Shown here in pieces: positions 23,999 to 31,995 of a stretch of 64,000 nt of DNA (the first letter of the stretch is position 1; each line of letters begins with the position of its first letter). Both the position numbers and the translations under genes were made by a program. The DNA comes from an uncultured Eubacteriales bacterium (GTDB taxonomy: Bacteria > Bacillota > Clostridia > Oscillospirales > CAG-272), in NCBI GenBank assembly GCA_934446065.1, contig CAKSDP010000007.1:1-64000 (forward strand), given 5' to 3'. The notes below the pieces were generated by a model. That model was not told the DNA's origin. It made no database searches and worked only from the letters and a program-made list of their open reading frames with translations.

Positions 23999-25634
23999 AC
24001 GTACCTCCGTTACGGTTCAGTTTTTCCATGATGCTGTCGAACGACAGCCCGTACTTATCCGCAATATCGCGGGCGTAGCTCTTGCCGTCCGGCGTTTTGC
24101 GGATTATTTTGAAGCTTCTGCGTCCGTCCGCTATATCGGCGGACAAATTGTCTATCATAACTCCGCCTGCGGCGACGCACTTTGCATTTATTTCGGGGAC
24201 GGATGCCGCAAGGTCGTGCAGGTGTGTCGAGAATATTCCGCGGCAGCGCGCCATGCTGAAGCCTGCGAGGACCTCCGACGCGATGTACGATCCCTCGAAC
24301 GATCCGGTGGAGCTGAGCGATTCATCGAGCAGCACGAGGCTGTCTCCGGTGACGTATGTGAATATTTCGTTCAGGCGAGCGCACTCCTCACCGAGTCTGC
24401 CTTTCTCGACTGTATCCTCACTTCCCGTCGGAAAATGGGTGAATATATTGTCGCACGGGCTGATCTCAGCGCTGTCGGCGCACACGGGAAGTCCAAGCTC
24501 CGCCATCGCCATCGCCTGTCCGACGGCACAGGTGATGACCGATTTTCCGCCGCGGTTCGGTCCGGTGATGACATATATCATTCCGTGCTCGTCGAACGAA
24601 AAGTCGTTCGGCACAAGCTCGCCCTCGGTTTTGAGCGCGATAACCGGATTTATGAGAGCTGCAGCCGTAAATCTCTTTCCCTCCATCGGGAATATCTCGG
24701 GGAACACGAGATTGCATCCGCGCTCTTTCAGCTTCGTGCAGAGCGCGACGGCTTTTGTGACAAAATCTATCTCGGGCATCATGCGGAGAAGAAAATCCGT
24801 ATTTTCGAGAACGTATGTCTGCACGATCTTCTTCCACTGTCTGACCGACGAATGAAAAATATTCGCCAGCGCCGAGCTGAACGCGCCCGACATTGCCGTC
24901 TGCTCATTCTCCGTCTGCCCCTTGCGGATCGGGGTGAGCGGCGCGATACACGTCATCTCTCCCGCCTTGAAATCAAGCCTGAGTATGCGGTCGAGAAGCT
25001 CGCCCGATCTGAATTTCTGATTATTCACGGAGAGGACGCCGGCGTCCTCCGGCTTCAGGCGCGAGTCAAGATTCACACCGATCGTGACGCTGCGTATCTC
25101 TCTTACGCGAGCGCCGAGCTCGGAGAGTTGCTCGTTAAGCTTTTTTGCATTTTCGCTGACCGTCAGTTCGGAAATACGCGCGGCGAACGCCTTCATCGCC
25201 CGACTCTCAAGCTTATCGGCATCGGGCAAAAGCCCGTCGCGCAAAAGCTCGAGCAGAGACAGGTATATCTCAGCCTCGCTGACGCTGTACAGATACCCCT
25301 CTCCCTCGGACGAAAAATCGCTTCCGCCCATCCGGCGAAGCTCCGTAATATCGGAGAGCATCGGGATCATGCGCCGCAGAACATCGCACAGCTCCGGACA
25401 CGCGACAAGATCGCGGAATACCTCCTGCCGATAGCGGATCACGTCCGGATCGGTCGTGAAATACGGGGCGATCTCGTCCTCCGAAACGCCGAACATCCGA
25501 TCAAGCTCAAGCTGATTTGCCGCGCTTTTCCAATGTGCGAGCGAATGCTCACCCGCAGTATAGAACGCCGCCGCGTGCTCATGATCGGGATAAAGCAGGC
25601 TGATATCACAGTCGCGAATGATTTCGTCGGGCAT
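23988..25634 (-). CDS. MutS-family ATPase lacking mismatch-binding domain
   Basis: This is a MutS-related ABC-type ATPase. The 548 residues contain a helical lever/clamp-like region (about 60-310) and the MutS ATPase domain with Walker A TGPNRGGKSV (357-366), Walker B LVLLDESLSS (433-442) and the STHLHDLA switch motif. The N-terminal mismatch-recognition domain with the Phe-x-Glu motif is missing, and so is a C-terminal Smr nuclease, so this is neither MutS1 nor classical MutS2. Its exact role in recombination or repair is unknown. The start at 25634 has GGAG upstream; longer open frame to 25796 is a shadow. It sits between a PHP phosphatase and the uracil-DNA glycosylase. Confidence 0.85.
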   Translation of the reverse strand: MPDEIIRDCDISLLYPDHEHAAAFYTAGEHSLAHWKSAANQLELDRMFGVSEDEIAPYFTTDPDVIRYRQEVFRDLVACPELCDVLRRMIPMLSDITELRRMGGSDFSSEGEGYLYSVSEAEIYLSLLELLRDGLLPDADKLESRAMKAFAARISELTVSENAKKLNEQLSELGARVREIRSVTIGVNLDSRLKPEDAGVLSVNNQKFRSGELLDRILRLDFKAGEMTCIAPLTPIRKGQTENEQTAMSGAFSSALANIFHSSVRQWKKIVQTYVLENTDFLLRMMPEIDFVTKAVALCTKLKERGCNLVFPEIFPMEGKRFTAAALINPVIALKTEGELVPNDFSFDEHGMIYVITGPNRGGKSVITCAVGQAMAMAELGLPVCADSAEISPCDNIFTHFPTGSEDTVEKGRLGEECARLNEIFTYVTGDSLVLLDESLSSTGSFEGSYIASEVLAGFSMARCRGIFSTHLHDLAASVPEINAKCVAAGGVMIDNLSADIADGRRSFKIIRKTPDGKSYARDIADKYGLSFDSIMEKLNRNGGTYAQ

Positions 25635-25657
25635 AAAATTTCTCCAATCTATGGGTG

Positions 25658-26470
25658 TTACAGTTCGATCTTCACCTGTTCCGAGCCGCCGTGGCAGGGA
25701 TACGTGATGTACCTGAAGCCGTGCTGGGCGAGGAGCGCAATGCAGTCGCGCACATTTTTGCCGCAGTCGCCGACGATGTGGGTGTCGGAGCCGCACGATA
25801 CAAGCTCGCCGCCGGACTCGCGGTAGAGATCAAGCATCTCGACTGTCGGCGAGAGGCCGTATCCCTTCCTGATACCGGAGGTGTTGAGCTCAAGCGCGAC
25901 ACCGCGCTCTCTCATTATGCGGAAAAGCTCGAGATAATGGTCGTAAAACTCGCGAAGGTCGATCGAGCGGCCGTCGCGCATGATATATCTGCACGGATAG
26001 GTGATGTGTGCAAGGGTGTGCGCACCGTCAAACGATGCCGCGCCACAAAGCTCGTCGATATAGCGATGATACAGCGAATTTATGAGCGGCTGCGGTACGT
26101 CCTTGTAGTTTATGAATATGAAATCGGGTACACGGTCAAGGTTGTGGACGGACGAGATCACGAACTCAATACCGTGGCGGCGGATAAACTCGTGCGCCTC
26201 GCGATCGCGCAGGTGCGGCTGTCCGATCTCAATGCCGAACACGATATCAAGCGCTCCCGCGTATTTCTCGCGGCAACGTTCGACATCCCGCGCGGCGGAA
26301 ACCGCGTCGTAATCATCGTAGTATCCGTCAAGGATGCAGTCAATATCATAGTGGTCGGTGAGAGCTATGCGCGAGACACCGTTTGCTATCGCGCTCTCGC
26401 AGAGCTCGTCCACGGTCTGATCGGAATCGAAAGAATATTTTGAATGGGTATGGCTGTCTGACAGAAGCAT
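25658..26470 (-). CDS. PHP-domain histidinol-phosphatase-like hydrolase
   Basis: This 270-residue metal-dependent phosphoesterase of the PHP family is closest in layout to HisJ-type histidinol-phosphatases. Visible metal-ligand motifs are HTHSKYSFDS near residue 7, LTDHYD near 37, GIEIGQPH near 79, SVHN near 108, HITYP near 154, and GSDTH near 227. HisJ acts in histidine biosynthesis, but no other his gene is nearby and many HisJ-like proteins hydrolyse other phosphates, so the substrate is uncertain. It is eight bases downstream of mtlD and 23 bases upstream of the MutS-like gene. Confidence 0.85.
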   Translation of the reverse strand: MLLSDSHTHSKYSFDSDQTVDELCESAIANGVSRIALTDHYDIDCILDGYYDDYDAVSAARDVERCREKYAGALDIVFGIEIGQPHLRDREAHEFIRRHGIEFVISSVHNLDRVPDFIFINYKDVPQPLINSLYHRYIDELCGAASFDGAHTLAHITYPCRYIMRDGRSIDLREFYDHYLELFRIMRERGVALELNTSGIRKGYGLSPTVEMLDLYRESGGELVSCGSDTHIVGDCGKNVRDCIALLAQHGFRYITYPCHGGSEQVKIEL

Positions 26471-26477
26471 AGTGACC

Positions 26478-27674
26478 TCACACGATCATGCCGGAATATG
26501 AGTGCTTTGCGGCATCTGCGGCGGCTATCAGCTCTGCCGGCGTCTTTTTCTCAGTAAGCATTACGTAGAATCGGCGAACAAGGTCGAAAGCGTCGCCTGC
26601 GCTGTTCTGCGACAGTGCGGTATACTCGTTCATAGCGCTGTCGGCGCTCATGTCGCCGCCCTTGTCGCTCATATATTTGTAGAGCGCGGCTGCGGCGCCA
26701 AGCGATACGAACACGGGAACGTCTCCGCCGTCGGAGATCATGTGCGCAGCACCTGTAAGGCGGTCGGACGCGGCAAGCTTGCGCGGGATGTCCCCGCCCA
26801 CTCTTGCACAGGTATCGCCGAGCGCACGGTTGCCGAAGCGACGCACGAGGTCTGCCGCGTGCTCGAGCACGGGTGCTGCCTCAACGCCGTATTTCTTCGT
26901 AAGGCCGATCACACTCTCGGTCATGGCGGATGTGACGATCACGCGGATCGCAGGATCGGCGATCGAATCGCAAATGAGCGCATGGCCCATATAATCGCCG
27001 AGATATGCGCAGATCGCATGGCCCATGTTGTGCAGATAGAGCTTGCGCTCGATATAGAAGCGGAACGGGCTGAACGCGACCATGTTGCGGACAGGCGGGA
27101 TCTCGCCCTTGAACGCGTCGCGGTCAACGGGAAGCACGCAATATTCCTCAACTGCGACGCGCAGAATATTGTCGCGGTTTGCCTCCGGATCGGGAGCCGG
27201 AACCATCCGTCCGACGGACGTTTCCACAAGTCCGACCTTTGCCAGCTCATCGGGCGTAAGCTTGTCCTCGAGGAGCGAGTGAACATATTTGTCGGCATCC
27301 ATAAGGTTTTCGCATATGAGAAGATCGAGCGGACGGCCGGACTCGGCAAGACGCCGTCTAAGTCCGAGAATAAAGTTCGGCAGAATATATTTTATAGCGC
27401 CAGCGCCGACGCACGTTGCTGCAATATCGCACTCGGCGATAGCCGCTGCCGCCGCATCGGAATCATTGCCGTCCACGGCGCAGACGTGCTCGACCGTTAC
27501 CTCATACTGTCCCTCGTTCGAGACTATGCGGAGCGGATACTCCCCGTCTGCGTTCAGTTTTTCGACGATCGGGCGCGACACGTCGATAAACGTTACGTCA
27601 AATCCCGACTGCGAAAAAAGCGGACCGATAAATCCGCGGCCGATATTGCCTGCCCCGAAGATTACTGCTTTCAT
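26478..27674 (-). CDS. mtlD: Mannitol-1-phosphate 5-dehydrogenase
   Basis: MtlD interconverts mannitol 1-phosphate and fructose 6-phosphate with NAD(H). The 398 residues have the Rossmann loop GAGNIGRGFIGPL (7-19), the mid-protein signature VETSVGRMVP (about 158-167) and the catalytic region YLHNMGHAICAYLG (about 210-223), plus the usual helical C-terminus. No mannitol PTS gene lies nearby, so the source of mannitol phosphate is unknown; it may instead make mannitol phosphate from glycolytic fructose 6-phosphate. It heads a leftward operon and is preceded by a leader of about 150 bases. Confidence 0.95.
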   Translation of the reverse strand: MKAVIFGAGNIGRGFIGPLFSQSGFDVTFIDVSRPIVEKLNADGEYPLRIVSNEGQYEVTVEHVCAVDGNDSDAAAAAIAECDIAATCVGAGAIKYILPNFILGLRRRLAESGRPLDLLICENLMDADKYVHSLLEDKLTPDELAKVGLVETSVGRMVPAPDPEANRDNILRVAVEEYCVLPVDRDAFKGEIPPVRNMVAFSPFRFYIERKLYLHNMGHAICAYLGDYMGHALICDSIADPAIRVIVTSAMTESVIGLTKKYGVEAAPVLEHAADLVRRFGNRALGDTCARVGGDIPRKLAASDRLTGAAHMISDGGDVPVFVSLGAAAALYKYMSDKGGDMSADSAMNEYTALSQNSAGDAFDLVRRFYVMLTEKKTPAELIAAADAAKHSYSGMIV

Positions 27675-27828
27675 TGTATGACCATTCCCTTCCTTTTGTC
27701 TGTGCCGCGAAATTCTCGCTGCCGCACAAACTCATTCCTTCTTTATGTAGGTATAAATTTGAGTCATGAGCTGCAAGGCTGCAAAGCGATGAACACAGAT
27801 GCACCGAGTCTTTAATGCCTTCCTTGTT

Positions 27829-27857
27829 ATTATACCACTACGAAAAAGGACGGTCAA
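27829..27857 (-). promoter_or_regulatory. Sigma-A promoter for the mtlD operon
   Basis: On the minus strand TTGACC (27857-27852), 17 bases, TATAAT (27834-27829). The predicted transcript has a leader of about 150 bases before the mtlD ATG at 27674. Confidence 0.75.
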
Positions 27858-27886
27858 GTTAATTTTCCGCAAATACGGTGCAGGGG

Positions 27887-27915
27887 TTGATTTAATCGCA
27901 TCGGTAGAGTATAAT
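27887..27915 (+). promoter_or_regulatory. Sigma-A promoter for the GNAT gene
   Basis: TTGATT at 27887-27892, 17 bases, TATAAT at 27910-27915, followed by an AGGGAGGGGG ribosome binding site. It is divergent from the mtlD promoter only 30 bases away. Confidence 0.78.
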
Positions 27916-27938
27916 TTATAAAAAGGGAGGGGGTAGCT

Positions 27939-28529
27939 TTGATTCGTGAAGAAATAATGAAAACGTTCAAGGACATCCCTGTCCTTGAATGTGACAGGAT
28001 CACGCTTCGCCGCATGATGAAGGGTGACGCCGACGATATGTACGATTACGCACACAGGCTCGACACCACGAGATATCTGACGTGGGAGCCGCACCCGAGC
28101 CGCAAATTCTCGTACCAGTATCTCGTATACCTCGGGCAGCGGTACAAGGCGGGCGAATTCTACGACTGGGCGATCGTTGACAAAGCCTCCGGCAGAATGA
28201 TCGGCACCTGCGGCTTCACGCGATTCGACTTCGGCAACAACTCGGCGGAGGTCGGCTACGTGATAAATCCCGATTTTTGGGGGCGCGGCATTGCGACGGA
28301 GGCGCTGCGGCGGGTGATACGCTTCGGCTTCGACTATCTCGGGCTGCATCGGATCGAGGCGAAATACATGACGGGCAACGTCGGCAGCCGACGCGTCATG
28401 GAGAAATGCGGCATGGTATTCGAGGGCGTGCGGCGCGACGGACTTTTAGTCCGCGGCGGATTTGTTTCGGTCGGAACGTGCGCGATACTCCGCCCGGACT
28501 ACAACTCGGCAAGGATCGAAGGAATATGA
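27939..28529 (+). CDS. GNAT N-acetyltransferase (RimJ/RimL type)
   Basis: This acetyl-CoA-dependent acetyltransferase is of the RimJ/RimL subgroup; relatives acetylate ribosomal protein N-termini, aminoglycosides or small molecules, and the substrate here is unknown. The 196-residue protein shows LECDRITLRRMMKGDADDMY near residue 16, the acetyl-CoA loop GRGIATEALRRVIRFGFD (about 113-130) and the family's RRVMEKCGMVFEG (about 150-162). The TTG at 27939 is chosen because the strong ribosome binding site at 27924-27933 is properly spaced for it; the ATG at 27957 is a possible alternative with poorer spacing. A glycosidase gene follows after 31 bases. Confidence 0.88.
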   Translation: MIREEIMKTFKDIPVLECDRITLRRMMKGDADDMYDYAHRLDTTRYLTWEPHPSRKFSYQYLVYLGQRYKAGEFYDWAIVDKASGRMIGTCGFTRFDFGNNSAEVGYVINPDFWGRGIATEALRRVIRFGFDYLGLHRIEAKYMTGNVGSRRVMEKCGMVFEGVRRDGLLVRGGFVSVGTCAILRPDYNSARIEGI

Positions 28530-28560
28530 TTCCAAGACAATACATTGCAAAGGAAAGATT

Positions 28561-30375
28561 ATGAAAAAATACAGCTTTTACACTTCAAACGAACTGAAGC
28601 CGAGCGGATGGCTCAGACGTCAGCTCGAAATACAGGCTGACGGACTCTGCGGCAATCTTGACCGCGTGTGGCCCGACGTATCGGACAGCGCATGGATCGG
28701 TGGCAGTCACGAGGGATGGGAAAGAGTCCCGTACTGGCTTGATGGGTTTATCCCGCTCGCATACCTCCTTGAAAACGACGATATGATAAAAAGAGCGCAG
28801 AAATACGTGTACGCGATAGTGGATGCGCAGCAGCCCGACGGCTGGATCTGCCCGTGCAGCGCGGATGAGCGTTCGGACTATGATCTGTGGGCGGTGCTGC
28901 TCATCACAAAGGTTCTCACCGTATACTACGAGTGCTCGAACGACGCAAAGATCCCCGACGTAATCTACCGTGTGCTGAAAAACTTTTATGAGCTGCTCGC
29001 GAGCGGCGAGGTAAAGCTATTCAACTGGGGGCAGTTCCGCTGGCTCGAGGGCTTTATTGCCATTGATTTCATGTACGGTCGCTGCGGCGAAAAGTGGCTT
29101 CTCGAGCTTGCGTCAATACTCAAGGAGCAGGGCGCGGATTACAACGAATTCACGGAATTGTGGAAGACTCCGACAACTTCCTGGCGTTATGATATGCACA
29201 TTGTCAACATGGCGATGATGCTGAAATCGGAAGTCGTAAGCTGTGATCTTCTCGGAGATGAATACACCGACAACGCCTCGCGGCTATATGATGTTCTCTA
29301 CAAATACAACGGCACGCCGGTCGGCACATTCACGGGAGATGAGTGCCTTGCCGGTCTCAGCCCGAGCCACGGAACCGAGCTGTGCTCCGTTGTTGAACTT
29401 ATGTACTCGTATGAGCATCTGTACGCCTGCACCGGCGAGAAAAAATGGGCGGAGCTTCTGGAGCTTGCGGCGTTCAACGCCCTTCCCGCGACCATCTCCG
29501 ACGATATGTGGACTCACCAGTACGATCAACTGTCAAATCAGATCGCCTGTGTGACATTTCCCGGGAAATCGCCTTTCACCACAAACAGCATTGAGGCACA
29601 CCTGTTCGGTCTTGAGCCGGAGTACGGCTGCTGTACGGCGAATTTCGGTCAGGGATGGCCGAAGCTTGCGCTGTCGGCGTTCATGCACAGCGGTGACACC
29701 GTCGTAAATGTTGTGCCGATCCCGTCCCAGCTTCGGGCTGACGGATTTTCGGTCGCACTCGATACCGACTACCCGTTTGAAAACACATTCAGATACCACG
29801 TGAAAGCCGAAAAGGATTTCACACTAAAGGTACGCGTCCCCTCGTTTGCCGAAAATCTTACGGTTGACGGAATTCTTTCGCACGACGATGAGCTTTCGTT
29901 CAACATAGAAGCCGGAACAGACAGTGTGATCGAAGTTTCGTTTGATACCGCGCCGGTATTCGTGCGGCGTCCGCACGATCTGTGCTGTGTCAGATGCGGA
30001 TCGCTCGTTTTCTCGCTGCCGATCAAATATGAGAAGCACATGAAGGAATACACGCGCGACGGCGTTGAGCGCAAGTTCCCGTACTGCGACTATGAGCTTG
30101 TACCGACCGAGAGATGGGGATTCGCATACTCAACAGCACCGCTTGAACTGCGGCGAAACGGCGTGAGTAATGTGCCGTTCTCCGGCGATGTGCCGCCGCT
30201 TTCGATCAAAACGGAGGTATACCCGATAAACTGGGAGACGGCGGAGGGCTATGACACACTTTGCGCCATATCTCCAAGGTCAAGCGAGCCTACGGCGGAT
30301 GCCTTTACGGCTGAGCTTATCCCATACGGATGCGCAAAGCTCCGCATGACCGAGATCCCGATGATCTCAAGATAA
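28561..30375 (+). CDS. GH127-family beta-L-arabinofuranosidase-like enzyme
   Basis: This is a cytoplasmic (no signal peptide) glycosidase of the GH127/DUF1680 family, whose known members release beta-L-arabinofuranose from plant-derived or extensin-type glycans using a zinc-bound cysteine nucleophile. The 605-residue protein has an alpha/alpha barrel then a beta-sandwich C-terminus. Residues likely to match the metal/nucleophile site are Glu273 and Cys275 (GTELCSVVE) and the Cys-Cys pair 357-358 (EYGCCTANFG). The start ATG at 28561 has AAGGAAAG upstream; the longer frame from 28462 overlaps the GNAT gene and is not used. Substrate specificity is inferred from family only. Confidence 0.88.
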   Translation: MKKYSFYTSNELKPSGWLRRQLEIQADGLCGNLDRVWPDVSDSAWIGGSHEGWERVPYWLDGFIPLAYLLENDDMIKRAQKYVYAIVDAQQPDGWICPCSADERSDYDLWAVLLITKVLTVYYECSNDAKIPDVIYRVLKNFYELLASGEVKLFNWGQFRWLEGFIAIDFMYGRCGEKWLLELASILKEQGADYNEFTELWKTPTTSWRYDMHIVNMAMMLKSEVVSCDLLGDEYTDNASRLYDVLYKYNGTPVGTFTGDECLAGLSPSHGTELCSVVELMYSYEHLYACTGEKKWAELLELAAFNALPATISDDMWTHQYDQLSNQIACVTFPGKSPFTTNSIEAHLFGLEPEYGCCTANFGQGWPKLALSAFMHSGDTVVNVVPIPSQLRADGFSVALDTDYPFENTFRYHVKAEKDFTLKVRVPSFAENLTVDGILSHDDELSFNIEAGTDSVIEVSFDTAPVFVRRPHDLCCVRCGSLVFSLPIKYEKHMKEYTRDGVERKFPYCDYELVPTERWGFAYSTAPLELRRNGVSNVPFSGDVPPLSIKTEVYPINWETAEGYDTLCAISPRSSEPTADAFTAELIPYGCAKLRMTEIPMISR

Positions 30376-30381
30376 CATAAC

Positions 30382-30415
30382 ACGGGCTGCCGCAGCTGCG
30401 GCGGCCCGTACTTTA
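30382..30415 (+). terminator. Intrinsic terminator after GH127 gene
   Basis: A 12-bp GC-rich stem (30382-30393 with 30398-30409, one G-T pair) and AGCT loop, followed by a T-rich tract. It lies between convergent GH127 and spoVAF-like genes. Confidence 0.8.
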
Positions 30416-30418
30416 TTA

Positions 30419-31864
30419 TTACTCTTTTTTCAGTCTGAAGAACAGCCGTGCAAGCGCCTTTCCGTTGAACGGTATCAGCGGATAGAGGTAGTTTCTTCCG
30501 CCGTTTACGGTCTTGTTCGTTGCGACAAGTATGAGCGCCACGAGCAGTCCGCCGAAAAATCCCCATACGTCGAAAAGCGCCGTGAGGAGGAGCAGCAGCA
30601 TCCGCAGATACTTGAACGCGTAGCCGAGTTCATAGCTCGACTGTGTGAAGTTTGCGATCGCGACAAACGCCATATAGAATATCACCTCGGTGGAAAGCCA
30701 TCCGACTTTGACCGCGAAATCGCCGAGCAACAGTCCTCCGACTACCGACAGCGAATTTGACAGCACGCTCGGTGTGTTGAGCGACGCAAGCTTTAGTCCG
30801 TCGAGCGCAAATTCCGTCAGAAACAGCTGTACGATTATCGGGATCTCACCCGGATCCCTCGGTATTATGAACGACAGCCAGTCAGGCAGTCCCGATTCGT
30901 GCATAATCAAGAGATACCAGAGCGGCGTGAGGATCATTGTAAACCAGAATATAAAATGACGCACGACGCGCAGATACGTTCCCGTGAGTGGCGGGAAATA
31001 GTAGTCGTCGGTTTCCTGAAGAAAGTCGAAGATCGTCGTCGGGAATATCATTACCTCGGGGCTGTTGTCAATGACGAGGATCACACTTCCCTCGAGGATC
31101 GACGCGGCGGCGGCATCGGGGCGCTCCGTCGCCCGTATTTTCGGGAACGGGTTGTACCACCTGTTGCGGATCAGCGTCTCCGCGACGCTGCGATGCCCCA
31201 TCACGAACGCGTCGGTATTCATAGATTGCAGCCGAGAGCGGAGGTCCGCGACATATTTATCGTCGGCTTTGCCAGAGAGATAGCACAGCGCCATATCGGT
31301 ACGGCTCGATTCCCCCGCCGTGACATATTCGATCACGAGAGAGGTATCGCGTATCCTTCGGCGTATCAGTGCCGTATTGAAAATCAGCGTCTCGACAAAT
31401 CCGTCGCGGCTGCCGCGCATTACGCGGTCGTTCTCCGGCTCCTCGGTGTTCCGCGCGGGATATGTGCGCGCGTCAATAATGATCGCGGAGGGGCCGAAGC
31501 CGTCCGCAAAGAATGCGGTACATCCCGCAAGCACTGCCATGACAAGAGAGTCAAACGATTCGGTGACATCGACCTCGACGCTCGGCACCGATGTGCGTGC
31601 AAACTTCTCTGCTGCGGTGCTGCTGCCGTCGCCGAAATCCTTGACCGTCACGAGGTACAGCATCAGCTTCTGCAGCATCTCGGCTTTGACAAAGCCGTCG
31701 ATATAGTACATCGCAATGCTTGTGCCGGAAATCTCCATCTCACGTTTTATAATGTCAAAGCTTTTGTCCGGCTGCAAAAGCTCATCAAAGCGCGCGGTGT
31801 CCCGCAGAAAATCACCGCTCAGCTTCTCATTTGTATTACCCAAATTGTTTTGCCGTCCTTTCAC
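30419..31864 (-). CDS. spoVAF: SpoVAF/GerA-type spore germination membrane protein
   Basis: This protein belongs to the GerA-A family, which includes germinant-receptor A subunits and SpoVAF, acting in the inner spore membrane. The 481 residues have a soluble N-terminal half (about 1-300) and about five membrane helices in the last 180. The segment PFPKIRATERPDAAAASILE followed by GSVILVIDNSPEVMIFPTTI (about 241-280) matches SpoVAF closely. No gerAB, gerAC or other spoVA gene is beside it, so it is an orphan here. The GTG at 31864 is the longest start. An alternative TTG seven codons inside has AAAGGA upstream, so the exact start is uncertain. Confidence 0.85.
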   Translation of the reverse strand: MKGRQNNLGNTNEKLSGDFLRDTARFDELLQPDKSFDIIKREMEISGTSIAMYYIDGFVKAEMLQKLMLYLVTVKDFGDGSSTAAEKFARTSVPSVEVDVTESFDSLVMAVLAGCTAFFADGFGPSAIIIDARTYPARNTEEPENDRVMRGSRDGFVETLIFNTALIRRRIRDTSLVIEYVTAGESSRTDMALCYLSGKADDKYVADLRSRLQSMNTDAFVMGHRSVAETLIRNRWYNPFPKIRATERPDAAAASILEGSVILVIDNSPEVMIFPTTIFDFLQETDDYYFPPLTGTYLRVVRHFIFWFTMILTPLWYLLIMHESGLPDWLSFIIPRDPGEIPIIVQLFLTEFALDGLKLASLNTPSVLSNSLSVVGGLLLGDFAVKVGWLSTEVIFYMAFVAIANFTQSSYELGYAFKYLRMLLLLLTALFDVWGFFGGLLVALILVATNKTVNGGRNYLYPLIPFNGKALARLFFRLKKE

Positions 31865-31936
31865 TTGTTAGTATGCCTTACATTTTCATATTTTTCCGAA
31901 AAATCACACGTTTATGCGTTTTCTTTTTGTTCGCCC

Positions 31937-31966
31937 TTGACAAAGAGGCAGCAATAAATGTACAAT
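31937..31966 (+). promoter_or_regulatory. Sigma-A promoter for GH3-trpS-DUF3006
   Basis: TTGACA at 31937-31942, 18 bases, TACAAT at 31961-31966, 30 bases before the GH3 start at 31996, which has AGGAGAG upstream. Confidence 0.75.
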
Positions 31967-31995
31967 ATAGTGATAACAAAACACAGGAGAGCGCA

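Noticed and set aside
24216..25826. 536-codon plus-strand frame opposite the MutS-like gene
   Set aside because: The minus-strand MutS-family motifs are unambiguous; the plus frame has a random Arg-rich composition.
27598..27804. Possible leader peptide before mtlD
   Set aside because: The frame runs out of phase into mtlD and has no recognisable attenuator hairpins.
31831..31995. N-terminal extension of the GH3 protein with a hydrophobic stretch
   Set aside because: It overlaps the promoter at 31937-31966 and a strong ribosome binding site points to the ATG at 31996.
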